Assembly: GCF_963259705.1 (NCBI RefSeq)
Contig: NC_081847.1
Coordinates: 86,922,485-86,986,484 of the forward strand
Length of the DNA: 64,000 nucleotides
Source of the DNA: Myotis daubentonii
Lineage: Eukaryota; Chordata; Mammalia; Chiroptera; Vespertilionidae
Direction: 5' to 3'
Part shown: one piece after another, positions 9,693-17,975 of the stretch
Position numbering within the stretch: position 1 is the stretch's first letter
Layout of the letters: each line of letters opens with the position of its first letter
Made by a program: the position numbers and the translations under genes
Notes under the pieces: generated by a model
The model's database searches: none
Told to the model about the DNA's origin: nothing
The model's input: only the letters and a program-made list of their open reading frames with translations

Positions 9693-11644
9693 TCTGTGAC
9701 TGGACCAATATTTGAGGTGAGTCATGATTTAGCCCATCTTCCGTCCATGTTTGTGTTAATGGAACACACCGATTAAAGAGCTCAGAAGCTGAGGGGAGCC
9801 AGAGTATGGCCATCAGCATTTCTAGGCTGTCCAATTTATAACTTTCTAGGAACTCAGATGAAAGCACAGCAGTCACATCGTTGCTCTTAGCTGAAGAGCT
9901 TTTCAAGATAATAATTCACCTCTAGCTTTCCTTGCAGCTGTAGGTAACAGTGTCAATTAGCACTGACCTTTGGTGGTGGACCTCATTGTCCCTCAGTTAT
10001 CTTTCGATTTATATTAAATAACCAAATGAACTTTGGGCAGGTGCGATTTGAAAAATGTTTCCTGAGCCTTCTTAATCTTACATATTTCTTGACAAGGTAA
10101 TACTAAATATGTATATTTTTTATAGTGGAGGTTTCTAATGCATTATCTTTATTTTATGGATAACGCCAACAAAACAACGATAGATTGTCCCAGTTATGAT
10201 TAGAGGTGATAATTTGCAGGCTAAGTGTGTTGCCATGGATACCCAAATCCTTGATCCCCCTCCCCTTGCCCCCGCCTCCTCATCCCCCACTCAGGCCTGA
10301 AGTCAGGGCTTAATCCTGAGGTGCTTTTTTTTTCAATAGCACCAGCTGTCCAGAGCCTGAAAGGCGTGGCAAATTACAGCATTATTAGAGTGAAATAGTA
10401 TGGCTAAGCTAATGATTTGTGGGCTTTAGACACAGGTGTTCATAAAAGGCTGAACGTGCACTCCTAATCAAGTCTGATTGGGCCCGAACAACAGCCCAGC
10501 ATGAGACTATCAAAGAGTTGTTTATGGTGTCGTTCATTTAAATAATAAAAGAGGCCACTGTAGGCCTTCTGCTCAGTCTGGGTTTAATGTTGCTCTCAGT
10601 TTGTCCTTACAGGTAATCATATGAGGTGCTTTCTTTTGGCTTAGTGCAGTCAGGAAGGTCTGTTTTCTAATACTATTTTACTTGATAGTCACCAAGCAGC
10701 TTGGTGTGTTTTGGCCATTCCATGACAATTTCCAGTTACCGCTGCTTTTAGTGAATATAACAACTTCACAGAACTGAAAATTAGAACTTCATTACAAGCA
10801 TTATATTTTGTGGGGGTTTTTTTGTTTTGTTTTGTTTTTTACTAATTCAAAGAGTTGTTAATTCCCTAAGTATTTCCATTTCATTACCTATGACACTTCT
10901 CTGATAATTTTGTGCTCATAATGTAGTAGTGAGTTGATTCAAAAATATGATTTTAAGTTTTTCCTCATTTAATAGTACTTGACTCATCTAACACTTACGT
11001 ATTGTTGGTTGTTGAAATGCATATTTGGTGGGAAATGTTACATGGATCCATCGTAGCTTGAAATACTGCGTGATAAATAAAGCAGACCTAAATTTACCTA
11101 CATTTTTCCCTATTATTCTTTAAATTAATAAAAAGAATGTGTCTCTGAGGTCTATAGGCCATAAAGAAATTTACATTGAAGTTATGAAATAGCACTTACA
11201 CATCTAATATTTAGCTTCCAATTAATAATGATGTAATAGATTTGTTACCCTGACACTACTTAATAAGAAATAGGTTTGTCTATTTTAGTTTTCTATGGCT
11301 AATATAGTGGGTGCATATTTTAGAAAGCGATACAATTAGCACTGCTATATAATAATGTTGAAATACCTAGTAGATACTTTGCTTTACACTTTTTTCACTC
11401 CACATACTCACAGATGCTTGTAAATTTATAAAATGTGAAAACATATTTCTTTAGAGAAACAGCTTAGGGTATCACCATTGGATTAAGATGAATTTACCTA
11501 CTCTCTGGAGGCAGAGTGAACTATTAAGAGAGACAGATGATCTCATAAATGTGTCTATGTGCAGATCAATATGATGGAACCTTCTATGAGTGTGGATATG
11601 CTCTTGGATGATTAAAAGCACCTGTTGTGTCTCTGAGTCAATTC
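9693..11644. other. Repeat-poor block with candidate conserved element
   Basis: Almost 2 kb with no recognisable transposon, unlike its surroundings. The part at about 10340-10620 has a balanced, non-repetitive composition with several TAAT cores and AAGAGTTGTTTAT-like sites, as conserved noncoding elements often show. No open frame is convincing. Conservation cannot be judged from one genome. Confidence 0.4.
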
Positions 11645-11872
11645 AATTAGGGCCGGCGTAGGCAAACTGAGGCTCGCAAGCCACATGCGGCTCTTTGGCC
11701 CCTTGAGTGTGGCTCTTCCTAAGCCTTAGGAGTACCCTAATTACGCTAATACCAATGTACCTACCTATATAGTTTAAGTTTAAAAAATTTGGCTCTCAAA
11801 AGAAATTTCAATCGTTGCACTATTGATATTTGGCTCTGTTGACGAATGAGTTTGCCGGCCACTGAGTTAGGG
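11645..11872. mobile_element. Nonautonomous hAT transposon
   Basis: The element is 11653-11864. It has imperfect terminal inverted repeats (GGCAAACTGAGGCTCGC at the left, GAGTTTGCCGGCCACTG at the right) and 8-bp flanks AATTAGGG / AGTTAGGG, differing at one base. The interior has GCGGCTCTTTGGCCCCTTGA and AAAATTTGGCTCTCAAAAGA, typical of a bat nhAT MITE. No transposase. Confidence 0.85.
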
Positions 11873-12235
11873 TATTCTTCCTCCCTGCTGTTCTATGCAG
11901 GGGAAGAGAGTGGGAGTCCTTAGTTTCAGGATATAATCATGTAGCCTTTAGAGAATAGTGAATAGTAGCTTTTTTAATAGGTTATCCAAAGATACAAGAC
12001 TTCTATATACACAGGTATAAAGCAAATATATTATCTTCTACCCAGATCAATAAATACAGGCAACAGTGTTCTCAGAATTGATTAGAGGGATAACTTGGCA
12101 GTGGCCACCTTGAACTTGTAATGGTTGTATGAATTATCATTCACCTAAAATTCAATAGTTATCTACCAAACATCTACTATGCTTAGAGCTCTTCAAGAAG
12201 AGCTTAGACACAGATAACTGCCAGGGACTAGTTGC

Positions 12236-12242
<7 letters not shown>
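11873..12242. other. Unassigned sequence
   Basis: No gene or repeat was recognised between the hAT and the (TA)n tract. Confidence 0.5.

Positions 12243-12291
<49 letters not shown>
12243..12291. repeat. (TA)n microsatellite
   Basis: Pure alternating TA of about 48 bp. Confidence 0.98.
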
Positions 12292-12292
<1 letters not shown>

Positions 12293-12392
12293 CTTTCATC
12301 TTTCGCAGTCCTGATATATAACTACTCAACCATTTTTGAAGGACATAACTATATCTTCACTCTTCGTGGCCCTGTAGAGTAAAAAAATGCCT

Positions 12393-12396
<4 letters not shown>

Positions 12397-12430
<34 letters not shown>
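12397..12430. repeat. (TG)n microsatellite
   Basis: A pure TG repeat of 34 bp. Confidence 0.98.
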
Positions 12431-12433
<3 letters not shown>

Positions 12434-12469
12434 AACATCTCTAGTAAAAGGGTTTTGAAGACCTCTGAC

Positions 12470-12688
12470 AATGGCTCAGCTGGTATGGCTCAGTGGTTGA
12501 GCGTTGACTTATGAACCAGGAAGTCAGAGTTTGATTCCCATTCCATTCAGGGCATATGCCAGGGTTGTGGGCTCGACCCCAGTGTGGAGCATGCAGGAGG
12601 TAGCCTATCAATAATTCTCTTTCATCATTGATATTTCTATCTATCCCTCTCCCTTCCTTTCTGAAATCAATAAAAAATATATTAATGA
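12470..12688 (+). repeat. Ves SINE
   Basis: GGCTCAGTGGTTGAGCG (A box), GAGTTTGATTCCC (weak B box), CATTGATATTTCTATC and a CTGAAATCAATAAAAAAT tail. No clear target duplication remains. Confidence 0.88.
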
Positions 12689-13199
12689 AAAGGAGTTATC
12701 TGAGCACATATAACAATCAGGAGTGGATAGCCTGTATAATGTAGTAGCAAAGCCCCAAACTCTCAGAGGCTAAATACAAAAGTCTATTTCTGCCCATGTA
12801 ATACATTTGTGTAAGTGAGCAGGTGATTCTGCTCATTTTAGGCTTTCAGGGCCCAGAGTGATGGATGCTGCATCTTGATTCCTGCTTCTATGATCACCAT
12901 AATAGAGGGAAGGTGAATCATGAATGGTCTCTTAAAGTTTATGCACTAGTGACACAAGATACTTATGCTTACATTTTATTAGCCCAACAAATCATATGGC
13001 AAAGCTTAAATTCAAAGGGCAGTGTTCAGAAAGCAGAGAACAGAAATATTTAGTGAGCAGAAATAATGACCACTCCAGCACCCTCCAAATCACCTGTTGC
13101 AAGTGAATTCTTTACAGACTGGACCAGCTCAGAAACTACATAATTAACTAATGCTAATTAACATTGGAATTCATGGGAATATAAGAGATTGTATCAAGA
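12689..13199. other. Unassigned, possibly an ancient LTR remnant
   Basis: Parts (12770-12890: TCTATTTCTGCCC..., then GGGCCCAGAGTGATGGATGCTGCATC) look like an old LTR-type mammalian repeat in antisense, but I cannot name the family. No coding signal. Confidence 0.35.
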
Positions 13200-13815
13200 T
13201 AGCAGACATGCATCTACCCTTTCTTCTGTTTGAAATCACCCAAAATGACAGAAATAAAGCAAACAAACAAGTATTTTTATACTTCTTAATATTAAATATT
13301 TATATTACAAATAAAAAAGTTTAAAATTTAAATTAAATGAAATTAATTCAACCTTCAACTAAGGAGATAAGAAAAAAATTATAAAATAAACACAAAGAGA
13401 GAGCCTCAAAGAAAACATATTTATAATAGTAATAATGAAATTGAAAATATTAAATCAGTAAGTTTGAGCTGTTAAAAAATTGTTTTTGACACATCAGTAA
13501 AATAAAAAGCCTCTGATAAAAATGACCAAGTAATAAAAGAAAGAATAAATAATAAACAACATGAGATATGAGAATAAGTACACATGTAGATATAACTACA
13601 CGGAGGAAAGTTAAAACAATTAGACTATAATTTTTTTCAACTCTATGCCTTAAAAATGTTAATTAAATTAACTCTTCAAAAGATAGAAAAACTAAAAAGG
13701 CAACTATAGAATAAATGAAAAGGCAGTCATATCTTCATCTATAAAAAAGGCACTAAACTCAAATAACTTTGTGAAAGAGTTCTAGCAAACACTCATAAAG
13801 AGAAACATATCTATA
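13200..13815 (+). repeat. Old L1 ORF2 fragment
   Basis: Very AT-rich decayed ORF2. The CAACTCTATGCCTTAAAAATG block (about 13638) and the GAGTTCTAGCAAACACTCATAAAGAG block (about 13777) match the order expected ahead of the reverse transcriptase domain. No open frame survives. Confidence 0.65.
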
Positions 13816-14128
13816 TTTTATGTCCCATTCCAGAGCATAGGCAATGACTTAAAGCTTCCTAATTTCCCCCAAGCCAGATAAGGAGAGTTCACAGCCATAG
13901 AGCGAAGAGAAGCCCAGAACCAGATGTCACTTACATACAAAACCTTGGCTATCTAGGAGAAACTAACCCACTGCGAGGGCAAGCAGTTGGGCCAAAATGG
14001 ACCATGAATGATAACAGGGACTAATCTAAAGGCGACTGTCAGTTTACCAAGCGAACAAATCTCTGTCCAGGTTGCAAGTAGTAATCCGTTGACTGAATAA
14101 ACCACTGTGTTTGGAATTCTTGTAGCTA
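13816..14128. other. Unassigned sequence
   Basis: The spacer between an L1 relic and a SINE. Nothing was recognised. Confidence 0.5.
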
Positions 14129-14343
14129 GAAATATTTTTAAATATATTTTTGTTGATTTCAGAGAGGGAGAGAGAGAGAGAAACATCAGTGATGAGAGAG
14201 AATCATTGACTGGCTGCCTCCTGCACATCCCCTGCTAGGGACTGAGCCCTTGACCCAGGCATGTGTTTTGACTGGAAATCAAAAGGTTCATAGGTCAATG
14301 CTCAACCATTGAGCCAAACCAGCTGAGTTGGAAATATTTTTAA
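14129..14343 (-). repeat. Ves SINE with 13-bp target duplication
   Basis: Minus-strand body 14142-14330 (TTGATTTCAGAGAGGGAGAG, AGAAACATCAGTGATGAGAG, CAATGCTCAACCATTGAGCC). The flank GAAATATTTTTAA is exact at 14129-14141 and 14331-14343. Confidence 0.93.
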
Positions 14344-14464
14344 TTGATCCATATTCCAGTGGTAAACCAACACTGCATGTCATACTTAAGAGTGAAATAT
14401 TCAATACATTCCTATAATATTCTAGGATAATTCAAGAATGACCACTGCCACTTCAAATGCTAAT

Positions 14465-14598
14465 AATACAAATAACTAATATTTATTAATTCTTATTTAT
14501 TAATTATTTATTATCTGTCAAGAACTGTACTTGTCATTTCACATAGTTAGTCACTTAATCTTCACATTGGATCTTTGAGGAAGATACTTATATCCCCA
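14465..14598 (+). repeat. MIR SINE, left half (split by two Helitrons)
   Basis: AACTAATATTTATTAATTC, CTGTCAAGAACTGTACTTG, CACTTAATCTTCACATTGG and GAGGAAGATACTTATATCCCCA follow the MIR consensus in order. The other half resumes at 15984 with TTTTAAAGATGGAG, completing the canonical CCCCATTTTACAGATGAG block. Confidence 0.88.
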
Positions 14599-14961
14599 TT
14601 AGAGGCCCGGTGCACAAAATTCATGCACTTGGGGGGAGGAGGAGGGTCCCTCAACCCAGCCTATACCCTCTCACAGTCCAGACCCCTTGGGGGATGTCCA
14701 ACTGACAGCTCAGGCCCACTCCCTAAGCTGGCAGTAGGACATCCTTAGCGCCGCTGCGCAGGGAGGAAAGGCTTCTGCCTCTGCCACTGCGCTTGCCAGC
14801 TGTGAACCTGGCTCAGGGTGACGCTCCTCCTGGGGGAGCGCCCTGACCACCAGGGGGCAGCTCCTGCTTGAGTGTCTGCCCCCTGGTGGTCATTGTGTGT
14901 CATAGCCATGGATAGGTCTGCTGTTTGGTCGATTTGCATATTAGCCTTTTATTATATAGGA
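14599..14961 (-). mobile_element. Nonautonomous Helitron (HeliBat family B), first of a tandem pair
   Basis: The minus-strand 3' end is at 14599 (reads CTAA, a CTRR variant) after host A 14598, with a worn hairpin. The 5' end (minus-strand TCCTATATAATAAAAGGC) ends at 14961. The interior has the perfect 17-bp inverted repeat TGACCACCAGGGGGCAG (14844-14860) / complement (14876-14892) with CTCF-like cores, and an octamer ATTTGCAT at 14932-14939. No coding capacity. Confidence 0.94.
14844..14892. promoter_or_regulatory. Inverted pair of CTCF-like motifs in a Helitron
   Basis: CCACCAGGGGGCAG at 14847-14860 and its exact reverse complement at 14876-14889, separated by 15 bp. Each is close to the known CTCF core CCACNAGGGGGCGC. 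Arms extend to 17 perfect bases. The motifs are directly visible. CTCF occupancy is inferred, not shown. Confidence 0.6.
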
Positions 14962-15089
14962 CTAGGGGCCCGGTGCACGAAATTCGTGCACTGGGTGTGT
15001 TTGGGGGGGGGGGAGTGTCCCTCAGCCCAGCCTGCCCCCTCTCACATACTGGGAGCCCTTAGGCGTTGACCCCCATCACCCTCCGATCG

Positions 15090-15560
15090 CCTGATCGGCC
15101 CCTTGCCCAGGCCTGACACCTCCGCCAGAGGTGTCAGGCTTGGACAGGGGACCCCATCTCCCCCTGATCACTGGCTCTGGCCCCCGCCCAGGCCTGAGGC
15201 CTCTGGCCCAGGAATCATGTCTGGGCAGGGGACCCCCATCTCCCTCTGATCACTTGCTCCACCCCCCGCCCAAGCCTGACGCCTCTGACCCAGGCTTCAG
15301 GCCTGGGCAAGGGGACCATCATATCCCCCCAATCCCCGGCTCCACCCCCCACCCAGGCCTGATGCCTCGGCCAGAGGAGTTGACCCTCATCACCCTCCGA
15401 TCACCAATCACCAGATCGGCCCCTTGACCAGGCCTGAGGCCTCTGGCAGAGGTGTCAGGCCTGGGCAGGGAACCCCCAGCTCCCCGTGGTTGCAGGCTCC
15501 GCCCCTGCCCAGGCCTAACACCTCTGGCCTAGGCGTCCGGCCCGGGCAGCGGGGACCCGC
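15090..15560. repeat. GC-rich minisatellite inside the Helitron
   Basis: About six imperfect units of roughly 80-90 bp, each with CCAGGCCTGA..CCTCTGGC, GTCAGGCCTGGGCAGGG and CCCCCATCTCCC-type blocks. Within units CAGGCCTGA and TCAGGCCTG face each other, so single units can fold into hairpins. Confidence 0.8.
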
Positions 15561-15845
15561 AGCTGCAGCGGCCCTGCGATCGGGGGCTTCGCTTTAGGCC
15601 CAGGCAAGGGACCCCTAGCTCCTGGGACTGCCAGCATCGACCGTGCCCAGCTCCCATCGCTGGCTCCACCCCTATTTCCTGCTATCACTGGCCAGGGCGG
15701 CAAAGGCACCTGATTCTCCGATCATGGCCCTGGGGCCGCCTTTGCCCTGCCCCCCACCTCTTAGCTCCCCCCTGGGTTTCTGATCACTGTCAGTGGCAGG
15801 GGGCTTCTTCCTGCTTTCCCTTTCGCCTCCCTGCATTGTGCCTAC

Positions 15846-15913
15846 ATATGCAAATTAACCGCCATCTTGTTGGCAGTTAACTGCCAATCTTAGTTGGCAG
15901 TTAATTTGCATAT
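15846..15913. promoter_or_regulatory. Octamer-containing inverted repeat near the Helitron 5' end
   Basis: A 14-bp arm ATATGCAAATTAAC (15846-15859) and its exact complement (15900-15913) enclose the 18-bp perfect palindrome TTGGCAGTTAACTGCCAA (15870-15887). Each arm holds an octamer site, ATGCAAAT at 15848-15855 and ATTTGCAT at 15904-15911, of the kind bound by POU/Oct factors. Binding is inferred. Confidence 0.55.
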
Positions 15914-15983
15914 AGCCCTGATTAGCCAATGAAAAGGGTATCGTCGTACGCCAATTACCATTTTTCTCTATTATTAGATAGGA

Positions 15984-16076
15984 TTTTAAAGATGGAGAAA
16001 GGGAGGCAGAAAGAGATTATGGTCATTCACTCTAGTTAGCAGTGAGCCAGGACTTGTACCAGAACCTGGCTCCAAA
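15984..16076 (+). repeat. MIR SINE, right half
   Basis: TTTTAAAGATGGAGAAAGGG, GTGAGCCAGGACTTGTACC, AGAACCTGGCTCC: the 3' half of the MIR interrupted at 14598/15984. Joining the halves restores the consensus with no extra or missing base at the junction. Confidence 0.87.
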
Positions 16077-16079
16077 ATG

Positions 16080-17018
16080 TTTTTCTCAGGCGCACAAGCC
16101 CATTTATTTGGTTTTGGCACACTCAGGCCTGCTTACCCGGTGCCTCCCGGCTGCAGCGCTGTGATGGCTGAGCGTGAGCTTGTCCCACCCATGGGTCTGC
16201 CATGTCTTTCCAAATCAGCTTCTTCCACTCACTCAAAGGCGACCCAGGCCGCAGAGGCCCACAGCTCAGCACCCCACGTGGCACTGCCCAGGTCCCAGGC
16301 TCAGTGGTGCTTGCTGCCCTGATGTGCCCCACGTGCTGCACTGGGCACAGTGGGCGGGGCAGGTGGGACTGTGCAGTGGCTGCCCAGGCTCAGGCAGGCT
16401 GGGGCGCACCTGCTTGCCCTGCTCCGTGGGCTGGGGCTCAGTGACAGGACATGGGAGCTGGGCTCTGCTTTGTTCCCACCCTTGGTCCTTGCTTGCAGGT
16501 CAGGCATCACCTGGGCGGGGGCCCGCAGCAGACATGGGCGTGGAGGCTTGCGGGGGGGCTCCCGGGGCCACCTGCTCCTCCAGGATGCCCAGCACCTTGT
16601 CCTGCGCCGCAGCCCTTGCCGCTCTTTCTGCGCCTCGCACCAGGCGCCCCGCCTCGCAGCTACATGCAGGACGGACTCCTTTTTATTTTATTTTATTTTT
16701 ATTTGGTGCAAAATGTACTCCAGGATGGTCTCAGGCCCAAACAGGAAGCCATCTGGGGTGACCAAGGGCGTGTGGCCCGGCTGCCCAGAGAGGCAGCAGC
16801 AGCTGAAGCCCTTGACAGCATCCTGGCCAAGGGAATGTTCTGGGTTCTGTAGCCGTAGCCAGAAGCCACCGCGACCCCCTCCTTCTCATGGTAAGTGCGG
16901 CTGCAGCCCTCGCTAGCCTGTTACCCTCACAAACACACCTGGTTCCTTCGCGGCTTCTTCAGCTGTGCCCACTCCGCTAGGGAAACCAAGAGGGCGCTCC
17001 TGGATGGCGTTTTCATGC
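16080..17018 (-). pseudogene. NOSIP: Processed pseudogene of NOSIP (nitric oxide synthase-interacting protein)
   Basis: Reading the minus strand from about 17018: TYHEK (16882-16896), ASGYG and TQNI motifs, a CCCLS block, VTPDGFLF (about 16738-16761), ILEYILHQ (16703-16726), AAAQDKVLG-like sequence, and near the 3' end KLIWKDMADP (about 16193-16224). These follow the N-terminal U-box-like region and C-terminus of NOSIP, an E3 ligase that binds endothelial and neuronal NO synthase, in the right order. There are no introns, the order is that of an mRNA, and an AATAAA signal (16103-16108, minus) lies about 20 bp before a short A run. Frameshifts, internal deletions, premature stops and an A-rich AATAAAATAAAA insert (16681-16703) break the frame. 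GC content is far above the flanks. Plus-strand open frames here are antisense shadows. No target duplication was found. Confidence 0.82.
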
Positions 17019-17069
17019 TACATCCCCCCTCATCCTTTTACTATTGAATTTATTACTTATATTGAAAGT

Positions 17070-17340
17070 TGGTTATTTGTATGACAAGTAATTTCTTGCC
17101 TTTTATCCTGTTTGACCATCGCTCTCTTTTACTTGCAGCATTTACATACTTTACATTTAATGTTTTATTTCTATAGTTGGATTTAAAGCTATCATCTTAG
17201 TCGTCGTTTTCTATGTGTTCTGGCTGTGCGTGGATCCTTTCCCCCTCTGTTCCTGCCTTCTTGGGGTTAATACAGGCTTGTTTTGTGTGTGTTTTCCTAA
17301 TGTCATTGTTCTGATGAGCTCACCATAAGTACTTTTGTCC
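17070..17340 (-). repeat. Old L1 ORF2 fragment
   Basis: Antisense L1 wording: TTTACATTTAATGTTTTATT, TATAGTTGGATTTAAAGC, ATCATCTTAG, TTTTCTATGTGTTC, TTCCTGCCTTCTTGGGGTTAAT. Decayed, with no frame. Confidence 0.65.
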
Positions 17341-17559
17341 TATAAAAGAGTAATTTTCCCCAATGTGCAAACTATTTGCCTGGATAAAGCAAATTGCCAT
17401 AATTTCTACAAGATCATAGTGAAGTTATTTATTAGGTCACAGTCCTGTCTTCCTGCATGTGACTCTGCTGGAGCAAACAGCTATGTTATGTTGACTGAGG
17501 TCAGCTCAGCTCTCAGCCCAAGCACTAAGTTTAATTTACCCACAGAGTAGGAGAATGGG
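17341..17559. other. Unassigned sequence
   Basis: A short spacer between L1 pieces. Nothing was recognised. Confidence 0.5.
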
Positions 17560-17975
17560 TCAGGTATGGCATTGTTATATATTTGAATATTGTATAGCAG
17601 TGAAAATTAATGTAGCAATATGAATTAACATACAAATGACGAATTTCAGCTCAGCCAGTGTGGCTCAGTTGGTTGAGCGTCGGCCCATGCACTAAGAGGT
17701 CACCGGTTCGAGTCCAGGTCAGGGCACATGTCCTGGTTGCGGCTGATCCCCAGTAGGGGGTGTGTAGGAGGCAGCCGATCAATGACTCTCTCCCTCTCCC
17801 TTCCTCTTTCTGTAAAATCAACAGACATTTTTTTTAAATGACAAATTTCAAAAACAGTGGGAAAAAGGAAGTTGACAATAAATACATAGAGTATGAAATC
17901 ATGTAAAGTCCAGAAAGCATAAGCAGTAAAACTATAAATTAAGATAGGAATGATGAAAACAATTCAGAATCATTC
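17560..17975 (+). repeat. Old L1 3' region split by a SINE; carries one copy of a local duplicate
   Basis: TTGTATAGCAGTGAAAATTAATG and the following ATGAATTAACATAC recall the 'GCAGTGAAAATGAATGA' region of L1M 3' ends. The element continues after the SINE (17649-17835). Bases about 17880-17970 recur at 92% identity at 20258-20348. Confidence 0.5.
17634..17850 (+). repeat. Ves SINE with 15-bp target duplication
   Basis: Body 17649-17835, with GTGTGGCTCAGTTGGTTGAGCG (A box), GGTTCGAGTCC (a near-perfect B box) and an AAATCAACAGACATTTTTTTT end. Flanks AAATGACGAATTTCA (17634-17648) and AAATGACAAATTTCA (17836-17850) differ by one base. Confidence 0.93.

Larger units (their letters stand above)
14962..15983 (-). 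mobile_element. 1-kb Helitron (HeliBat family C), second of a tandem pair
   Basis: The 3' end CTAG (14962-14965) abuts the 5' end of the previous Helitron with no spacer. A perfect 9-bp hairpin stem GTGCACGAA/TTCGTGCAC lies at 14973-14991. The 5' end (minus-strand TCCTATCTAATAATAGAG) ends at 15983 before host T 15984. It is GC-rich, with an imperfect ~80-bp minisatellite at about 15090-15560 and inverted repeats near the 5' end (15846-15913). Longer than the other copies but without Rep/helicase motifs. The open frames inside it are repeat artefacts. Confidence 0.93.

Noticed and set aside
12480..12560. tRNA-like A and B boxes at SINE loci
   Set aside because: All belong to Ves SINE heads; none folds as a complete tRNA with an intact acceptor stem.
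14970..14995. GTGCACGAA hairpin as a possible transcription terminator
   Set aside because: It is the standard Helitron 3' hairpin; intrinsic terminators of this type do not apply to this eukaryotic DNA.
15131..15427. 98-codon Pro/Gly-rich frame
   Set aside because: Lies wholly in the Helitron minisatellite.
16174..16916. Several overlapping plus-strand frames of 130-195 codons in GC-rich DNA, resembling a gene
   Set aside because: They are antisense to the NOSIP pseudogene; high GC removes stops by chance.
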